NCBI GenBank assembly: GCA_027024225.1
Contig: JALVSR010000044.1
Span: 1 to 42,920, forward strand
Reading direction: 5' to 3'
Length of the DNA stretch: 42,920 bases
DNA from: Hyphomicrobiales bacterium
GTDB taxonomy: Bacteria; Pseudomonadota; Alphaproteobacteria; Rhizobiales; Aestuariivirgaceae
The position numbers were made by a program, and so were the translations under genes. A model generated the notes under the pieces. It was given only the letters and a program-made list of their open reading frames with translations. It did not search any database and had not been told where the DNA came from. Position 1 is the first letter of the stretch; every line of letters begins with the position of its first letter. This document shows positions 40,476-42,920 of this stretch, piece after piece.

Positions 40476-42131
40476 TCAGTTGCGGGCGAATTTCTTGTAC
40501 TTGATGCGGCGCGGGATGATGGCGTCTTCGCCAAGGCGGCGTTTCTTGTCCTCCTCGTAGGCCTCGAAGTTGCCCTCGAACCATTCCACGTGGGAATCGC
40601 CCTCGAACGCCAGGATGTGCGTGGCCAGGCGGTCGAGGAACATGCGGTCGTGCGAGATGACCAGCACGCAGCCGGCGAATTCCTCCAGCGCGTCCTCGAG
40701 TGCCGAGAGCGTCTCGGTATCCAGATCGTTCGTCGGCTCGTCCAGCAGCAGTACGTTGCCGCCGGATTTCAGCATCTTGGCCAGGTGCACGCGGTTGCGC
40801 TGGCCGCCGGAGAGCTGGCCCACCAGCTTCTGCTGATCCGCCCCGCGGAAGCCGAAGCTGGAGACATAGGCGCGCGAGTTCACCTCGCGGTTGCCAAGCC
40901 TGATCACGTCCTCGCCACCGGAGATCTCTTCCCACACCGTCTTGTTGGGATCCAGCGCGTCGCGGCTCTGGTCGACATAGGCCAGCTGCACCGTGTCGCC
41001 GATGCGGATATCGCCGCCGTCTGGCTGCTCCTGCCCGGTGATCATGCGGAAAAGCGTGGTCTTGCCCGCGCCGTTGGGGCCGATGATGCCGACAATGGCG
41101 CCGGGCGGCACGCGGAAGGACAAATCGTCGATGAGCAGGCGGTCGTCGTAGCCCTTTTTCAGGTGCTCCACCTCGATGACGAGGTCACCCAGCCGCGGGC
41201 CGGGAGGAATGACGATCTGGCTGCCGGCGTTCTTCAGGCGCTCCTCGTTGGCCTTCAAGAGTTCCTGGTAGGACTTGATGCGCGCCTTGGACTTGGCCTG
41301 CCGGGCCTTGGGACTGGCGGCGATCCACTCGCGCTCGCGCGCCAGGATCTTCGCGCGCGCCTTGGCCTCGCGCTCTTCCTGCTCCAGGCGTTTTGCCTTC
41401 TTCTCCAGGTAGACGGAGTAGTTGCCCTCGTATGGGATGCCGCGGCCGCGGTCGAGCTCCAGGATCCAGCCCGTGACGTTGTCGAGGAAGTAGCGGTCGT
41501 GCGTGACGATGAGGATGGCGCCGGGATACTCCTTCAGGTGATGTTCCAGCCAGGCGGTGGTTTCGGCATCCAGATGGTTGGTGGGCTCGTCCAGCAGCAG
41601 CAGGTCGGGCTTTTGCAGCAGCAGGCGGGTGAGCGCCACGCGGCGGCGCTCGCCGCCGGAGAGGTGCTTCACCGAGGCTTCGCCCGGCGGGCAGCGCAGG
41701 GCCTCCATGGCCTGCTCGACCTGCGCGTCCAGATCCCACAGGTTCTGGCTGTCGATGATGTCCTGAAGCTCGGCGGCCTCTTCCGCCGTCTCGTCGGAAT
41801 AGTTCATCATCAGCTCGTTGTAGCGCTCGAGCACGGCGCGCTTTTCGGCCACGCCCTCGTTGACCACCTCCCAGACGGTCTTGCTCTCGTCCAGCTCCGG
41901 CTCCTGCGGCAGGTAGCCCACGGTTGCGCCCTCGGCCAGCCAGGCCTCGCCGGAAAAGTCCTTGTCGATGCCGGCCATGATGCGCAACAGCGTGGACTTG
42001 CCCGCGCCGTTGGGGCCCAGCACGCCGATCTTGGCGTCCGGGTAGAAGGAGAGGTTGATGTTATCCAGGATCTTCTTGCCGTTGATGACCTTGGTCAGGC
42101 CATTCATGTGGTAGATGAACTGCCGCGCCAT
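40476..42131 (-). CDS. ettA: Energy-dependent translational throttle protein EttA (ABC-F ATPase)
   Basis: The 551-residue soluble protein has two ABC ATPase domains and no membrane part. Each has Walker A (GPNGAGKST and GPNGAGKTT) and a signature LSGGERRRVAL or LSGGQRNRVHL. Walker B is LLLLDEPTNHLDAETT or VLLLDEPTNDLDTETL. The arm subdomain NELMMNYSDETAEEAAELQD and the linker REREWIAASPKARQAKSKAR match EttA, which binds the ribosomal E site and gates elongation by ATP level. The start at ATG 42131 gives MARQFIYHMNGLTKV. It is convergent with the lipoprotein gene and divergent from the unidentified secreted-protein gene at 42520. Confidence 0.95.
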   Translation of the reverse strand: MARQFIYHMNGLTKVINGKKILDNINLSFYPDAKIGVLGPNGAGKSTLLRIMAGIDKDFSGEAWLAEGATVGYLPQEPELDESKTVWEVVNEGVAEKRAVLERYNELMMNYSDETAEEAAELQDIIDSQNLWDLDAQVEQAMEALRCPPGEASVKHLSGGERRRVALTRLLLQKPDLLLLDEPTNHLDAETTAWLEHHLKEYPGAILIVTHDRYFLDNVTGWILELDRGRGIPYEGNYSVYLEKKAKRLEQEEREAKARAKILAREREWIAASPKARQAKSKARIKSYQELLKANEERLKNAGSQIVIPPGPRLGDLVIEVEHLKKGYDDRLLIDDLSFRVPPGAIVGIIGPNGAGKTTLFRMITGQEQPDGGDIRIGDTVQLAYVDQSRDALDPNKTVWEEISGGEDVIRLGNREVNSRAYVSSFGFRGADQQKLVGQLSGGQRNRVHLAKMLKSGGNVLLLDEPTNDLDTETLSALEDALEEFAGCVLVISHDRMFLDRLATHILAFEGDSHVEWFEGNFEAYEEDKKRRLGEDAIIPRRIKYKKFARN

Positions 42132-42477
42132 GATGTGCTCTTTACCTTCCGCGAGATTTTTCAGGCATTTGCGTGAAGCGGGCGAAAGCCGCCCGGCATG
42201 TTTGCGGGCGTCATAGCGCAAGCGCGCGCCGGAAGCAAAGGGAATGGTCGAAGAGCGGTATTTTCATGACACTGACAGGGTGGCAAGCCCTGACATTTTG
42301 TCAATTTGCGAGAAATCCCGGAAAATTAACAACTTGGTAACAATTGGCCGGAGAGGAGCTGACATGATGTCAGCATCCGGGCGGTCGCAAGCCTTGGAAA
42401 GATTATCGTTCGCCAAATGGAAAAGCCTGTAAAATCAAAGGCTTGATAGACGCCCTTCCCGGTTGGCACGTTCGTTG
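42132..42477. promoter_or_regulatory. Divergent spacer with CtrA-like box and palindromes
   Basis: TTAA-CAACTTG-GTAA at 42326-42340 differs by one base from the CtrA consensus TTAA-N7-TTAA. CTGACAT-G-ATGTCAG (42359-42373) is a perfect palindrome. AAGCCT (42423-42428) and AGGCTT (42439-42444) form another small stem. No convincing gene is seen here. Confidence 0.4.
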
Positions 42478-42511
42478 CTCTCCCTGTTGGCGAGCAGCCA
42501 AGCAGGGAGGG
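42478..42511 (+). promoter_or_regulatory. Hairpin that buries the Shine-Dalgarno of the next gene
   Basis: CTCCCTG-TTGGC (42480-42491) pairs with GCCAA-g-CAGGGAG (42497-42509) over a 5-nt loop, with one bulged G. One G-T and one C-G pair can extend it outward. The 3' arm contains AGGGAGG, the ribosome site 9 nt before ATG 42520, so the folded leader would block translation. Confidence 0.6.
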
Positions 42512-42519
42512 ACTACTTC

Positions 42520-42920
42520 ATGGGCAACTCGATGCGTCGAATGGGGCGGTTGGCCCTGGTGCTGTTGGCGGCGAGCATGGGGGGCGGTGCCGCCCTTGCG
42601 CAGGACGGTCAGAAAATTTGCGACGAGTGGTTCAAGGCCTGTTTCGTGGTGAAGGGAAAACCTCCCTACACGCCGGACAATCCGTTCGTGGCGGGGGTGA
42701 AGCCGAATCAGCGGCCGGAAGGGGCGCCGGTCATCGTCGCCTATGAAAAGGATGCGGCGTGGTACGAGCGCGCGCTGCATGGCGTGTCGGAGCCGTATCC
42801 GTGGAGCCTGCGATTCCTGGAGGACCAGGGTGCGTGGTTCAACCCGTTCGTGCATCCGGGCATGACGCCGCCATACGACATTCGCGGCTGGCACCAGGCG
42901 AAGCTGCGGAAAGCGGCCGC
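42520..42920 (+). CDS. Unidentified secreted protein (5' part; cut by window end)
   Basis: The frame is open from ATG 42520 to the window end, giving at least 133 residues. A signal peptide is clear: basic MGNSMRRMGR, hydrophobic LALVLLAASMGGGAA and cleavage at ALA before Q28. The mature part is aromatic- and proline-rich (WFKACFVVKGKPPYTPDNPF, PYPWSLRFLEDQGAWFNPFV, PPYDIRGWHQ) with two early cysteines (C34 and C41). I do not recognise the family. AGGGAGG lies 9 nt upstream but is held in a hairpin. The reading frame has no competing plus-strand gene and its codon use fits the neighbours. Confidence 0.75.
   Translation, partial: MGNSMRRMGRLALVLLAASMGGGAALAQDGQKICDEWFKACFVVKGKPPYTPDNPFVAGVKPNQRPEGAPVIVAYEKDAAWYERALHGVSEPYPWSLRFLEDQGAWFNPFVHPGMTPPYDIRGWHQAKLRKAA

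Noticed and set aside
42244-42432. Small plus-strand ORF of 62 codons before the secreted-protein gene
   Set aside because: Composition and codon use differ from neighbours, no good ribosome site is present, and it covers the palindrome and CtrA-like box, so it is more likely regulatory DNA.

Overview
This GC-rich window reads as a chromosomal segment of an alphaproteobacterium. The markers are a CtrA cell-cycle regulator with its phosphotransferase ChpT, a FliJ of the Caulobacter type, an RpoH with the heat-shock sigma signature, UbiK, AddA, a MidA/NDUFAF7-type methyltransferase, and a Tat-exported TIGR03808-type beta-helix protein. Coding density is high and many neighbouring genes overlap by 4 nt (ATGA). 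No phage, integrase, transposase or CRISPR array is visible. The genus cannot be fixed from the sequence; an early-branching, Rhodospirillales-like lineage is my guess.

Layout. 0-5 kb: end of a flagellar gene (fliJ), then ctrA, chpT, cysQ and a lytic transglycosylase. 5-10.5 kb: tRNA-Glu, a stand-alone addA nuclease/helicase, tRNA-Pro, tRNA-Gln followed by a 94-bp tandem repeat array, and a CAU-anticodon tRNA. 10.6-13 kb: a SIMPL-domain protein and a gamma-glutamyltransferase-like enzyme. 13-20.5 kb: a lipid/envelope block, with a minus-strand run of metallophosphoesterase, lptF, lptG, CDP-alcohol phosphatidyltransferase, lipid kinase and a Tam41-like cytidylyltransferase, and a divergent small-molecule nucleotidyltransferase. 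20.5-25.9 kb: a histidine kinase/response regulator pair with a MarR regulator (PetP/PetR-like), ilvE and prs. 26-32.3 kb: a second lytic transglycosylase, a c-di-GMP phosphodiesterase, rpoH, rluD and a small membrane protein. 32.3-36.5 kb: a DJ-1/PfpI protein, the beta-helix protein, a tiny membrane protein, ubiK and a fatty acid desaturase. 36.7-42.9 kb: lgt, midA-like, pgeF, a lipoprotein, ettA, and the start of an unidentified secreted protein cut by the window edge.

The most interesting region is 13.0-20.5 kb. A lipid kinase, a homologue of the mitochondrial CDP-diacylglycerol synthase Tam41, and a CDP-alcohol phosphatidyltransferase with a degenerate nucleotidyltransferase domain are translationally coupled. 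They lie downstream of LptF/LptG-type lipid exporters. Together they could make and export an unusual anionic phospholipid or phosphosphingolipid. Other points worth a look are a Shine-Dalgarno buried in a long hairpin at the right edge, the 94-bp array behind tRNA-Gln, an RpoH with an extra ~94-residue N-terminus, large hairpins downstream of prs, and a REP-like element with an 18-bp tandem array inserted in the lgt-midA-pgeF operon.
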